Assembly (NCBI RefSeq): GCF_005484965.1 | Contig: NZ_CP034036.1 | Span: 992,001 to 1,056,000, forward strand | Length of the DNA: 64,000 nucleotides | DNA from: Brenneria nigrifluens DSM 30175 = ATCC 13028 | Lineage (GTDB): Bacteria; Pseudomonadota; Gammaproteobacteria; Enterobacterales; Enterobacteriaceae | Reading direction: 5' to 3' | In this document: one piece after another, positions 18,186 through 26,552 of the stretch | Layout: each line of letters starts with the position of its first letter | Numbering within the stretch: the stretch's first letter is position 1 | The notes under the pieces: generated by a model | What the model was told of the DNA's origin: nothing | The model's input: the letters and a program-made list of their open reading frames with translations, nothing else | Databases searched by the model: none | Translations under genes and position numbers: made by a program

Positions 18186-19403
18186 TTATTTTTTGATGAA
18201 AGGGCGGGCCACCAGGCCGATGGGGCCGGTGGTATACCAGCTCTTATTGCCTTTGCTGCGTCTGTCGCGACCCAACGATTGGGTCAGACGGTCAAGGATA
18301 ATGGCCAGAATAACGATACCCACGCCGCCGACGGCCGCCAGGCCCATATCCAGGCGCCCGATGCCGCGCAGCACCATTTGGCCTAAACCGCCCACGGCGA
18401 TCATTGAAGCGATAACCACCATCGACAGCGCCAGCATCAACGTCTGGTTCACGCCGGCCATAATGGTCGGCATCGCCAGCGGCAACTGAACTTTAAACAG
18501 CATCTGCCGGGGGCTGGCGCCGAAGGATTCGGCGGCCTCGATCAGATCTTCCGGCACCTGACGGATGCCCAGAATGGTCAGGCGAATAATCGGCGGCAGG
18601 GCAAAGATGATGGTGACCACCACCCCCGGCACATTACCGATCCCGAACAGCATGACGATCGGCACCAGATAGACAAAGGCCGGGGTGGTCTGCATCGCAT
18701 CCAGCAATGGCCGGATGACTTTGGCCGCTCGCTCGCTGCGCGCCAGCCAGATCCCCATCGGCAGCCCGATCAGCACGCAGAAGAACAGGGCGGTCAGCAC
18801 CAGCGCCAGGGTGACCATCGCCTGCGACCATGCGCCGATGGCGCCGATGGCAATCAGTGAAATCAGCGTGGCGACGCCCATGCCGAGACTGGACATCTGC
18901 CAGGCGATAAGCGAGAACACCAGAATGGCGATCGGCGCGGGCATCCCGAGCAGAAACTGTTGAAAGCCGCTGAGAATGAAATCGACTGGGACGCGAATGC
19001 CCTGAAACAGCGGTCGGAAATTCACCACCACCCAGTCGATGCCGTTGGTTACCCAGTGGTCCAGCGGAATCAGCGTATCTTTGAACGGATCGAGCAGGCT
19101 GAAATGTTCAGGCTCGGTCGGCGGGGCGCTGCTCAGCCAGTCGCTGCCGGACGGGGCCGCATCGGAGGGCGCGTTGTTCCAGGCATCCGCGCCGTTGGCG
19201 GGGGCATCCTGAGACGTGGACCAGGGATCGCTTTGCCCGCCGGCGTCGGGGGCCGGGGCGTTCTCCGCCGCTGGCGTATCCTGCTGGGTGGTTGCCGCCC
19301 AGGGATCGTTCTGCGCCGCGTTTTCCTGCTGGTTAGCGGCCTGATCGGCGCCTGGCTGCGGCGCGTTACTGTTTTCCCATGAATCGGGCGTTGATTTACT
19401 CAT
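18186..19403 (-). CDS. proW: Glycine betaine/proline ABC transporter permease ProW
   Basis: The membrane subunit of ProU, 405 residues; E. coli ProW has 354. The membrane core from about residue 120 is conserved, with the EAA loop (LIEAAESFGASPRQMLFKVQ). The extra length is an N-terminal cytoplasmic tail rich in A, Q, P, D and N, containing four spaced aromatic repeats (NDPWAAT, SDPWSTS, ADAWNNA, GSDWLSS). The start at 19401-19403 overlaps the proV 3' end by eight bases. Confidence 0.95.
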   Translation of the reverse strand: MSKSTPDSWENSNAPQPGADQAANQQENAAQNDPWAATTQQDTPAAENAPAPDAGGQSDPWSTSQDAPANGADAWNNAPSDAAPSGSDWLSSAPPTEPEHFSLLDPFKDTLIPLDHWVTNGIDWVVVNFRPLFQGIRVPVDFILSGFQQFLLGMPAPIAILVFSLIAWQMSSLGMGVATLISLIAIGAIGAWSQAMVTLALVLTALFFCVLIGLPMGIWLARSERAAKVIRPLLDAMQTTPAFVYLVPIVMLFGIGNVPGVVVTIIFALPPIIRLTILGIRQVPEDLIEAAESFGASPRQMLFKVQLPLAMPTIMAGVNQTLMLALSMVVIASMIAVGGLGQMVLRGIGRLDMGLAAVGGVGIVILAIILDRLTQSLGRDRRSKGNKSWYTTGPIGLVARPFIKK

Positions 19404-20598
19404 TGGTCGCTCCCTCCTTATCCAGCGCCTGTAGCAGCATTCCCTTGGAAATGATACCGATGTACTCATTGTTTTCACCGACCACAGGGACGGCGCATGG
19501 TGCTTGCGCCACCTGGGAGATCAGTTCGTTGAGCGACATATCTGCGGGCACGGGAGCCGGATCGGATAACAGCGCGTGTTCCAGAGGCTGTTGCTCCTTC
19601 AGGGCCTGTTTCAGTGAATCGATAGAGACGACGCCGATGTATTTCTGGCCGCGTTCCAGCACGTAGCCGTAATCGCGATCTTCGTCCTGTAGGATTTTCA
19701 GCGCCGAGCGCGGTCCGACGCCGGGCGTTTTGCGGATAAGCGTCACCGGACGGCGGCGGGCGATATCCTTGGCGCTGAATACGTGGCTGATGTCCACGCC
19801 GCGGAAGAAGGTGCGCACATAGTCATTGGCCGGGTTGTTGAGAATTTCGTCCGGGGTGCCGACCTGAATGACTTCGCCGCCGTGCATAATGGCGATGCGA
19901 TCGCCGATACGCATGGCTTCATCCAAATCGTGCGAGATAAAGACGATGGTACGCTGGTTGCGCGATTGCAGCTTGATCAGCTCGTCCTGCATTTCGGCGC
20001 GGATCAGCGGGTCGAGCGCGGAGAAGGCTTCGTCCATCAGCAGGATGTCGGGGTCGTTGGCCAACGCCCGCGCCAGCCCGACGCGCTGCCGCATCCCGCC
20101 GGACAGTTCATCCGGGTAGGAGGTGGCGTAAGCTTCCAGGCCGACCTGTTGCAGGGCGTTCAGCGCTTTCTGCTCGCGTTCTTCTTTCGCGATCCCCGCC
20201 AACTCCATACCGAATGCGGTGTTGTTGAGGATATTCAGATGCGGCATCAGCGCAAACGACTGAAACACCATACTGATTTTCTTACGCCGCACGTCGCGCA
20301 GCGCCGAGTCGGATATTTGGGCGATATCTTCGCCATCAATCAGAACCTGACCGCGGGTCGGTTCTATCAGACGATTGAGAAGGCGTACCATGGTTGATTT
20401 GCCGGAACCGGATAATCCCATGATGACAAATATCTCGCCTTCTTCAATGGCCAGATTGGCATCTTTCACACCGAGCGTCAGACCCGTTTTTTCAAAAATC
20501 TGGTCCTTGCTTAAACCCTTATCAATCAGTTTAAATGCCCGGTTAGGATGCTCGCCAAATATCTTATAAAGATGCTTTACTTCAAGTTTAATTGCCAT
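19396..20598 (-). CDS. proV: Glycine betaine/proline ABC transporter ATPase ProV
   Basis: The ATPase of ProU, exactly the E. coli length (400 residues). Walker A is GLSGSGKST at 61-69, the signature LSGGMRQRVGLARAL and Walker B ILLMDEAFSALD follow, and two CBS domains (about 280-400) act as the osmosensor in this family. It is the first gene of proVWX and is preceded by a promoter similar to the osmoregulated proU promoter of E. coli. Confidence 0.97.
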   Translation of the reverse strand: MAIKLEVKHLYKIFGEHPNRAFKLIDKGLSKDQIFEKTGLTLGVKDANLAIEEGEIFVIMGLSGSGKSTMVRLLNRLIEPTRGQVLIDGEDIAQISDSALRDVRRKKISMVFQSFALMPHLNILNNTAFGMELAGIAKEEREQKALNALQQVGLEAYATSYPDELSGGMRQRVGLARALANDPDILLMDEAFSALDPLIRAEMQDELIKLQSRNQRTIVFISHDLDEAMRIGDRIAIMHGGEVIQVGTPDEILNNPANDYVRTFFRGVDISHVFSAKDIARRRPVTLIRKTPGVGPRSALKILQDEDRDYGYVLERGQKYIGVVSIDSLKQALKEQQPLEHALLSDPAPVPADMSLNELISQVAQAPCAVPVVGENNEYIGIISKGMLLQALDKEGATNE

Positions 20599-20667
20599 GA
20601 AATTATTGTTTTCCTATGGTCATTTATAATTCTATAGCGCTGTCCTGGTAATGATTAAACGCCCTAT

Positions 20668-20695
20668 ACCCTACCATAATGAAATTCTGAGACAA
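20668..20695 (-). promoter_or_regulatory. Probable proU promoter
   Basis: Reading leftwards: TTGTCT, 16 bases, TAGGGT, about 70 bases upstream of proV. The segment TTGTCTCAGA...TTAGGGTA closely resembles my memory of the sigma-70 proU promoter of E. coli (TTGCCTCAGA...TTAGGGTAG). Osmotic control is inferred from that likeness. Confidence 0.65.
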
Positions 20696-21190
20696 CCCCC
20701 CATGCTCTGAATCTGTCGTAACCCTTACATAATAAATAGTGCGATTTTAATACTATCATTTTCATATAATTGGATAAGGGGATGGATTTTAATATTGACG
20801 AATTTCCCACCTATATCATTTAAAACAATTGGTTATGTGACCTGTTTTTGCGGTGCTTATCCGTATGAAATAAGCATTTTTCTTCGGCCGTCAATTGCCG
20901 ATTATTGTTTGTTTTATCAATAAACTACGGGGCGATATAATGTGCCGGTCGGGCAGCGGGGACGGGACGATTTGCGCCCAATATAATTTAGGGGGATCGT
21001 CGCTATTGCGATAATTATTGCAAAAATAGATGTGGTGATTTTCTTGCGTAATTTGATATATGACGCAGGGACAATGCTGGAGAATATTGCCCGCCGCGCT
21101 AGTGTGATTCAGTTAACATTATTCCCCCGCCGCGCAGGGGGATTTTTTACCCATTACGGCGTGGAGGGGGGAATATCTCCCGTCATTGGC
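20696..21190. other. Long AT-rich intergenic region, proV to hpxZ
   Basis: About 500 bases without a supportable gene. The AT-rich stretch upstream of proV may be the H-NS-sensitive region known to control proU; that is inference. CCCCC-GCCGCGCA-GGGGG at 21124-21141 is a possible weak terminator for hpxZ. A short plus-strand open frame at 21032-21592 runs antisense over hpxZ and is not credible. Confidence 0.5.
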
Positions 21191-21577
21191 CTACTCGCTC
21201 ATCAGGCTGACGTGCGCGGCGACGATGCGCCACCCCTCAGGCAGTTTCACCCAGGTTTGCATCTGGCGGCCGATTTTAGCGCTGCCCTCGCGGCGGAATT
21301 CCGTACTGGCCACCGCCATGTCGTCGCCGTAAGTGGTGATCACCGTATTTTGCAGTTTTCGCTCCAGTCCGGCGGACGGACGCGCAAGACGGAACGCACG
21401 GATTTCATCGATGCCGTAAAGGTTTTCACTTGCCCCATAGCGAATGGTGTGGCCGTGGGACCAGAACAGTTCATCCAGTATCTCGATATCGTTAGTCGTC
21501 AAGGCTTTTTCATAGCGGTAAAAGGCGGCGCTCACCTCGGCCAGTACGCTGGGATGGTTAATGTCATCAAGTTTCAT
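21191..21577 (-). CDS. hpxZ: Oxalurate catabolism protein HpxZ (NTF2-like)
   Basis: A 128-residue NTF2-like fold protein of the AtzH/HpxZ type (DUF3225), with the family pattern EKALTTNDIEILDELFW and TWVKLPEGWRIVAAHVS. In Klebsiella hpxZ ends the hpxWXYZ operon for late steps of purine-ring degradation (oxalurate and oxamate). Here it follows hpxW directly after 36 bases, and hpxX and hpxY are absent. Its precise role is not established. Confidence 0.85.
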   Translation of the reverse strand: MKLDDINHPSVLAEVSAAFYRYEKALTTNDIEILDELFWSHGHTIRYGASENLYGIDEIRAFRLARPSAGLERKLQNTVITTYGDDMAVASTEFRREGSAKIGRQMQTWVKLPEGWRIVAAHVSLMSE

Positions 21578-21613
21578 CGGAACGGCTCCTGAGAAGAACT
21601 GCGTTTAACAAAA

Positions 21614-23200
21614 TTAAAAGCCCGCGGCGCTGCCGTTGCTGCGGGGATCGAACGCCCCTTCCAGCATGCCGTTGGTATGGCGGACGATGGCGCCCGCATG
21701 GCCGACGGTTTCGCTAAAACCGCTTAACAACTCGACGTCATGACCCAATGCCCGCAGCGCGTCGACGGTGGCGGGCTTAAAGCGATCTTCAAGCTTCAGG
21801 GTATCGGATGATTGACCCCAGGTGCGGCCCAGCAGCCAGCGCGGTGCGGTGATCGCCTGCTGCAGCGGTAATCCCTGAAGCACATGGCGGATAAAAAGCG
21901 CGGCCTGCGTCTGGGGTTGGCCGTCGCCGCCCATCGATCCATAGACCATGGTGCGGCCGTCAGACAGCCTTGCCGCCGCCGGATTTAAGGTATGGAACGG
22001 CTGTTTGCCGGGTTCCAGCGCCAGCAGATGGTCGGGGTCAAGGCTGAAAGCGGCGCCGCGATTCTGCCATAGCACCCCGGTTCCCGGCAGTACCACGCCG
22101 CTGCCGAATTCGTGGTAGATGCTCTGAATAAAAGAGACGCAAAGCCCGCTGCTGTCGCATACCCCCATCCAGACCGTATCGCCGGGGTCTTTGCCTGCGT
22201 TCCACGGCGCGGCGCGGCGGGTATCGATCCGGTGCGCCATAATGCCGAGCTTGTCGGGCGCCAGCAGCGCCTGAACGTCCTGGGTCATCATTCTGGGGTC
22301 GGTGATAAACCGGTCGCGCAGGCCGAAAGCCAGCTTGGTGGCTTCGACAATGCGGTGCACGGTCTGGCTGTCGCTTAAATCCGCCATGGCGAGGTGGTCG
22401 GTCAGGCCGAGGATGGCTAGTGAAACCAGCCCCTGCGTCGGCGGCGCGAGGTTATAAATATCGCCTTTGCTGTGCTGCAGGCGCAGCGGCGTAGTGCGTC
22501 TGGCGCGGTAGTTCGCCAAATCATCAATAGTCAGCGGCATGCCGGCCAGCGTCATTTGCTGCGCGAAACGCTCCGCCAGCGAACCGCGGTAAAAGCCGTC
22601 CAGTCCCTCCAGCGTCAGCAGCGTCAACGTATCGGCCAGATCGGGCTGGGTGAAGCGGCTGCCGGCGCGGGGAATGGCGCCCTGCGGCATAAAAACCCGG
22701 CTGAACTCCCGCAGGGCGGCCAGTTCGTGATAGTGCTGGGTCAGCGCATCCTCCTGCGACTGCGTGACGGGAATGCCGTCGGCCGCATAGCGGATGGCGT
22801 CGGAGAGTAAACGGGCGACGGGCAGCGCCGTGTCCCCCAGCTCCTGAGAGAATTTCAGCGCTTCCTGCCAGCCGCCCACCGTGCCGGCGACGGTGAGCGC
22901 GGCCTTGGGGCCGCGATGCGGGATGCGGGTTTCTCCCTGATAAAAGTCGCGGCTGGCAAGACTGCCCGCCGCGCCGCTGGCGTCGATGGCGATCGGCTCG
23001 CCCTGAGGCGGCAGGATTAACCAGAATCCGTCGCCGCCGAGTCCGTTCATATGGGGATAAACCACCGCGATGGTGGCCGCCGCCGCCACCATCGCTTCAA
23101 TGGCATTGCCCCCTTCGCGCAAAATGGTCTGTGCGCTGGCGCTGGCCAAATGATGTGGCGTCACCGCCATGCCCAGTGGCGCGCTATTGCTTTGCATCAT
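21614..23200 (-). CDS. hpxW: Oxamate amidohydrolase HpxW (gamma-glutamyltranspeptidase-like)
   Basis: An N-terminal-nucleophile hydrolase of the gamma-glutamyltransferase fold, 528 residues. The self-cleavage site and nucleophile are Thr342 in PGDTVWMGVCDSSG; downstream GSMGGDGQPQ is the conserved glycine loop. There is no signal peptide, unlike the periplasmic Ggt, so it is cytoplasmic. In Klebsiella HpxW hydrolyses oxamate to oxalate and ammonia. The context of hpxZ, hpxU, hpxJ and hpxK supports that role over gamma-glutamyl transfer. A sigma-54 promoter lies just upstream. An AAGGAA ribosome site fits the first of two tandem ATGs. Confidence 0.85.
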   Translation of the reverse strand: MMQSNSAPLGMAVTPHHLASASAQTILREGGNAIEAMVAAAATIAVVYPHMNGLGGDGFWLILPPQGEPIAIDASGAAGSLASRDFYQGETRIPHRGPKAALTVAGTVGGWQEALKFSQELGDTALPVARLLSDAIRYAADGIPVTQSQEDALTQHYHELAALREFSRVFMPQGAIPRAGSRFTQPDLADTLTLLTLEGLDGFYRGSLAERFAQQMTLAGMPLTIDDLANYRARRTTPLRLQHSKGDIYNLAPPTQGLVSLAILGLTDHLAMADLSDSQTVHRIVEATKLAFGLRDRFITDPRMMTQDVQALLAPDKLGIMAHRIDTRRAAPWNAGKDPGDTVWMGVCDSSGLCVSFIQSIYHEFGSGVVLPGTGVLWQNRGAAFSLDPDHLLALEPGKQPFHTLNPAAARLSDGRTMVYGSMGGDGQPQTQAALFIRHVLQGLPLQQAITAPRWLLGRTWGQSSDTLKLEDRFKPATVDALRALGHDVELLSGFSETVGHAGAIVRHTNGMLEGAFDPRSNGSAAGF

Positions 23201-23255
23201 GCCGTGGTTCCTTTTTTTTGTCCGGCGGTTGGGGAAGTCAACTTACCCTGGTGTT

Positions 23256-23272
23256 AAGCAAACGCCGTTCCA
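23256..23272 (-). promoter_or_regulatory. Sigma-54 promoter for hpxWZ
   Basis: Read leftwards the sequence is TGGAACGGCGTTTGCTT: the invariant GG and GC are separated by ten bases and match the consensus TGGCACG-N4-TTGCW well. The start point would lie about 45 bases before hpxW. It implies nitrogen control. Confidence 0.7.
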
Positions 23273-23327
23273 GTTTTGTCGGCTGTTTAATCATCGTCGG
23301 CTTGTGTTATGTTGCGATGAAATAAAC

Positions 23328-23340
23328 TGAAACGAAAGTT
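23328..23340 (+). promoter_or_regulatory. Candidate HpxU operator, hpxW/hpxU intergenic
   Basis: TGAAACGAAAGTT. The 11-base core TGAAACGAAAG recurs inverted at 24375-24385 and a near copy (TGAAACAAAAGTT) lies at 27308-27320. All three stand upstream of genes in the putative HpxU regulon. Confidence 0.5.
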
Positions 23341-23363
23341 ACAGCCGATAGGTGAATAGCGTC

Positions 23364-24203
23364 ATGAAGCAGATTGATGAACGGTTAAGGCATCGCTACA
23401 GCGAACTTTCCCCACAGGAACAGCGAGTTGCGGATTTTATCTTCGATCATATCGATGATCTGATCGGCTATAACAGCGCCGAGCTGGCGCGGCTTAGCGG
23501 CGTATCCAAGGCCACGGTCAGCCGCTTGTTCAAGCGCCTCGGCTACGCCAGCTATCGCGCCATGCGCGAGGAGTTGCGCACGCTGCGCCAGAGCGGGATG
23601 CCGCTGACGGATCACCGTGACGCGGTGCAGGGCAATACCCTGCTGGCGCGCCATTACAAGCAGGAAATGGCGAATCTGACCCAGTGGATCAATCAGATCG
23701 ATCCGGCGTGTTTCGGGGCGGTTATCGCCGCCATGATGCAGGCGCGGCGCCTGTGCATCGTCGGCCTGCGCAACAGCTATCCGGTGGCGCTGCATCTGCG
23801 CCAGCAACTGGTACAGATCCGCCAGCAGGTGATGCTGCTGGTTCAGCCGGGGCAAACGCTGTCGGAGGAACTGGTGGATGTGAATGAGCAGGATGTGGTG
23901 GTAGTGGTGGCCTTCCGCCGCCGCTCCCGGATTATCCAACCGTTACTGGCGGAGCTGCACGCCAGGCGGATCCCGGTACTGTTGTTGTGCGAACCGCAGG
24001 CGCACGCCTTGCCGTCATTGGCGACCTGGTCGCTGTGCGCGCCCCTGGACAGCGTTTCCGCCTTTGACAGCTACGCCTCCGCCATGAGCCTGGTCAATCT
24101 GCTCAGCAACGCTTTGCTGCATGAAATGCTGCGCGACGGCCGCCAGCGCATTCATCATATTGCCGCTCTTTATAGCGAACTGGACGAATTGGAACAGCGA
24201 TAG
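23364..24203 (+). CDS. hpxU: RpiR-family transcriptional repressor HpxU
   Basis: A 279-residue RpiR-type regulator: an N-terminal helix-turn-helix (about 33-60, SAELARLSGVSKATVSRLFKR less its first S) and a C-terminal SIS domain (about 115-250) for the effector. In Klebsiella an RpiR protein named HpxU represses the allantoate genes. I use the ATG at 23364 because an AGGTG site lies nine bases before it; a GTG at 23352 is also in frame. It is divergent from hpxW and upstream of the importer operon. Confidence 0.82.
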   Translation: MKQIDERLRHRYSELSPQEQRVADFIFDHIDDLIGYNSAELARLSGVSKATVSRLFKRLGYASYRAMREELRTLRQSGMPLTDHRDAVQGNTLLARHYKQEMANLTQWINQIDPACFGAVIAAMMQARRLCIVGLRNSYPVALHLRQQLVQIRQQVMLLVQPGQTLSEELVDVNEQDVVVVVAFRRRSRIIQPLLAELHARRIPVLLLCEPQAHALPSLATWSLCAPLDSVSAFDSYASAMSLVNLLSNALLHEMLRDGRQRIHHIAALYSELDELEQR

Positions 24204-24225
24204 TGGGGCGCGAAAATGGTGCTGG

Positions 24226-24242
24226 TGCACCAATTTGGTTCA
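24226..24242 (+). promoter_or_regulatory. NtrC-binding site
   Basis: TGCACCAATTTGGTTCA matches the NtrC palindrome TGCACC-N5-GGTGCA in 11 of 12 fixed positions. It is about 100 bases upstream of the sigma-54 promoter at 24318-24334, a normal enhancer distance. Confidence 0.7.
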
Positions 24243-24317
24243 ACCTCGTTGCGTTTTTGCCCGTCGGGCGGGCCTGAATGGCAGCGGTTTACTTCATCTC
24301 CCGCCGTTCACCAATGC

Positions 24318-24334
24318 TGGCATGCTCCTTGCTT
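24318..24334 (+). promoter_or_regulatory. Sigma-54 promoter of the hpx importer-hpxJK operon
   Basis: TGGCATGCTCCTTGCTT has the -24 GG and -12 GC spaced by exactly ten bases. With the upstream NtrC site it indicates induction under nitrogen limitation. The transcript would start near 24345 and run through hpxK. Confidence 0.75.
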
Positions 24335-24374
24335 GGGCTTGCAACGATAGTTTCAATATTTGCTTTTAAGGAAT

Positions 24375-24385
24375 CTTTCGTTTCA
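24375..24385 (-). promoter_or_regulatory. Candidate HpxU operator, importer operon
   Basis: CTTTCGTTTCA is the inverse of TGAAACGAAAG. It lies downstream of the predicted sigma-54 start and before the first gene, where a repressor could block transcription. Confidence 0.5.
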
Positions 24386-24411
24386 AAATAATTTAATCGG
24401 GGGCAGATACG

Positions 24412-25218
24412 ATGTTGATCAAAAAGCTGGGCATTAAAAAATGTTTGCTGGCGATAGCCGGCGCCGCGCTGTTACTGACACAGGCCGGCGGCGTGATGGC
24501 CGACCAGCTACAGGATATCGAGAAGCGCGGCGTGCTGCGCGTGGCGGTGCCGCAGGATTTCCCGCCGTTTGGATCGGTGGGGACGGATTTACAGCCGCAG
24601 GGTTATGACATCGATATTGCGCGCTATCTGGCGCAGGAGATGAAACTGAAGTTGCAGCTGGTGCCGGTCACCAGCGCCAACCGCGTACCCTATCTGCAAA
24701 CCAATAAAGTGGATCTGGTGATTTCCAGCCTGGGTAAAAACGCCGAGCGCGAAAAAGTGATCGACTTCAGCCGCGCCTACGCGCCGTTCTTCCTCGGCGT
24801 GTTTGGCCCGCAGGCCGGCGAGGTCAGCGCGCCGGAGGGGCTGCAGGACAAGAGCGTCGGGGTAACGCGCGGGGCGGTGGAAGATATGGTGCTGACGGAG
24901 ATTGCGCCGAAAGAGGCGCGGATTAAACGTTACGAAGATAACAACACCACGCTGTCCGCTTATCTCTCCGGCCAGGTGGAATACATCGCCACCGGCAACC
25001 TGGTGGTGGCGGCCATCGCCGCGCAGAATCCGACCAAAGCGCCAGTGGCGAAATTTATGCTGAAAGATTCGCCGTGCTACATCGGTCTGAAAAAAAATGA
25101 GCCGGCGTTAAAAGCCAAAGTGGACGCGTTAATCGACAAGGCGTTGCAAGACAACACCCTTAACGCCCTGTCGGAAAAATGGCTGAAAGCGCCGCTGCCT
25201 GACAGCATCAAGGCATAA
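24412..25218 (+). CDS. ABC importer substrate-binding protein, hpx cluster
   Basis: A periplasmic solute receptor of the polar amino acid family (SBP_bac_3), 268 residues. The signal peptide is roughly residues 1-30 (AIAGAALLLTQAGGVMA, cut before DQL). The family features GVLRVAVPQDFPPFG and GYDIDIARYLAQEM are near the mature N-terminus. It is followed by two permeases, an ATPase and hpxJK, which is the order of hpxFGHIJK in Klebsiella. The substrate is therefore probably allantoate, allantoin or a related ureide; the sequence alone does not show it. Confidence 0.85.
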   Translation: MLIKKLGIKKCLLAIAGAALLLTQAGGVMADQLQDIEKRGVLRVAVPQDFPPFGSVGTDLQPQGYDIDIARYLAQEMKLKLQLVPVTSANRVPYLQTNKVDLVISSLGKNAEREKVIDFSRAYAPFFLGVFGPQAGEVSAPEGLQDKSVGVTRGAVEDMVLTEIAPKEARIKRYEDNNTTLSAYLSGQVEYIATGNLVVAAIAAQNPTKAPVAKFMLKDSPCYIGLKKNEPALKAKVDALIDKALQDNTLNALSEKWLKAPLPDSIKA

Positions 25219-25230
25219 CGGGGACCGGCG

Positions 25231-25899
25231 ATGACCTATCAGCTTGATTTTACCGCCCTGTTACCGTTCTGGCCTGAGCTGTTGGCGGGCTTATGGGTCA
25301 CCATTGAGCTGACGGCGCTGGCAACCATCGGCGGCATCGCCATCGGTATCTGCGGCGCCGCCTTGCGCAGCGGAAAACCCTCGCTGCCGGGACGGCTGTG
25401 GGGCCTCTATGTGGAAGCGATCCGTAATACGCCCTTTGTGGTGCAGCTGTTTTTTATCGTCTTCGGCCTGCCCAGTCTGGGGTGGAAACTCACCGCCGGG
25501 CAGGCGGCGCTGCTGGCGATGCTGATCAATCTGGGCGCCTATAGCACGGAAATTATCCGCGCGGGCATTCAGGTGACGCCGAAAGGTCAGTGGGAAGCGG
25601 CGAGAGTACTGGGCTTGTCGCGCTGGCAGACGTTTTTCCGGGTGATTCTGCCGCCGTCGCTACAGCGGATTTACCCGGCGCTGGTCAGCCAGTGCATTAT
25701 CGTGATGCTGGGATCGTCGGTGGTATCGCAGGTTTCCTATGAGGAGCTGACCTTTGCCGCCAACCTGATCCAGTCGCGTACTTTTCTGAGTTTCGAGGTG
25801 TATCTGGCGACCACGCTGTGCTATCTGGCGCTGTCGGTCCTGATGCGTCAACTGTTGCTGCTGGCGGGCCGGCGCTTTCTGGGGAGTCAGCCGTCATGA
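25231..25899 (+). CDS. ABC importer permease 1, hpx cluster
   Basis: A His/Glu/Gln/Arg-type membrane subunit of 222 residues with about five helices. The N-terminal motif (YVEAIRNTPFVVQLFF) and the EAA loop (GQWEAARVLGLSRWQTFFRVILP) are present. It is 12 bases after the receptor gene and overlaps the next permease by four bases (ATGA). Confidence 0.88.
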   Translation: MTYQLDFTALLPFWPELLAGLWVTIELTALATIGGIAIGICGAALRSGKPSLPGRLWGLYVEAIRNTPFVVQLFFIVFGLPSLGWKLTAGQAALLAMLINLGAYSTEIIRAGIQVTPKGQWEAARVLGLSRWQTFFRVILPPSLQRIYPALVSQCIIVMLGSSVVSQVSYEELTFAANLIQSRTFLSFEVYLATTLCYLALSVLMRQLLLLAGRRFLGSQPS

Positions 25900-26552
25900 T
25901 GACCTTTACCGACTGGGACATCGTCCGCAACCTGCTGCTGGCGGCGCGCTGGACTTTGCTGCTGTCGCTGACGGCGTTTATCGGCGGCGCGGTGGTGACG
26001 CTGCCGTTGATGCTGTTGCGGCTGACCAAACGCAAATGGCCGACGCGCGCTATCCGTCTCTATTCCGAGCTGTTTCAGGGCACGCCGCTGCTGATGCAGC
26101 TATTCCTCGCCTTTTTCGGTCTGGCGCTGTTCGGCATCGACGTCAGCCCCTGGACGGCGGCGGCGCTGGCGCTGACGCTATTTACCAGCGCGTTTCTGGT
26201 GGATATCTGGTGCGGCAGCGTCGAGGCGTTGCCCAAAGGGCAGTGGGAGGCGTCGCGCTGCCTGGGGCTGAACTTCGGGCAAACGCTCTACCGGGTGATT
26301 GCGCCGCAGGCGATGCGTATCGCCATCGCGCCGACGGTAGGCTTTTCCGTGCAGGTGATCAAGGGCACGGCGCTGGCGTCGATTATCGGTTTTGTCGAAC
26401 TGACCAAGGCGGGAACCATGCTGAACAACGTCACCTATCAGCCGTTCAAGGTCTTCGGCCTGGTGGCGCTGGGCTATTTCCTGATGTGCTATCCGCTTTC
26501 CTATTACAGCCGTTATCTGGAGAAGAAATTCAATGCCGCTCATCACCATTAA
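25896..26552 (+). CDS. ABC importer permease 2, hpx cluster
   Basis: The second membrane subunit, 218 residues, same family: YSELFQGTPLLMQLFL near the second helix, and the EAA loop GQWEASRCLGLNFGQTLYRVI. The ATG at 25896 overlaps the stop of permease 1. The 3' end overlaps the ATPase start by 20 bases. The upstream extension of this frame (to 25818) only shadows permease 1. Confidence 0.88.
   Translation: MMTFTDWDIVRNLLLAARWTLLLSLTAFIGGAVVTLPLMLLRLTKRKWPTRAIRLYSELFQGTPLLMQLFLAFFGLALFGIDVSPWTAAALALTLFTSAFLVDIWCGSVEALPKGQWEASRCLGLNFGQTLYRVIAPQAMRIAIAPTVGFSVQVIKGTALASIIGFVELTKAGTMLNNVTYQPFKVFGLVALGYFLMCYPLSYYSRYLEKKFNAAHHH

Noticed and set aside
21614..23200. Gamma-glutamyltranspeptidase (glutathione hydrolase) as the identity of the Ggt-like gene
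   Set aside because: No signal peptide, and it stands with hpxZ, hpxU, hpxJ and hpxK, so HpxW is the better call.
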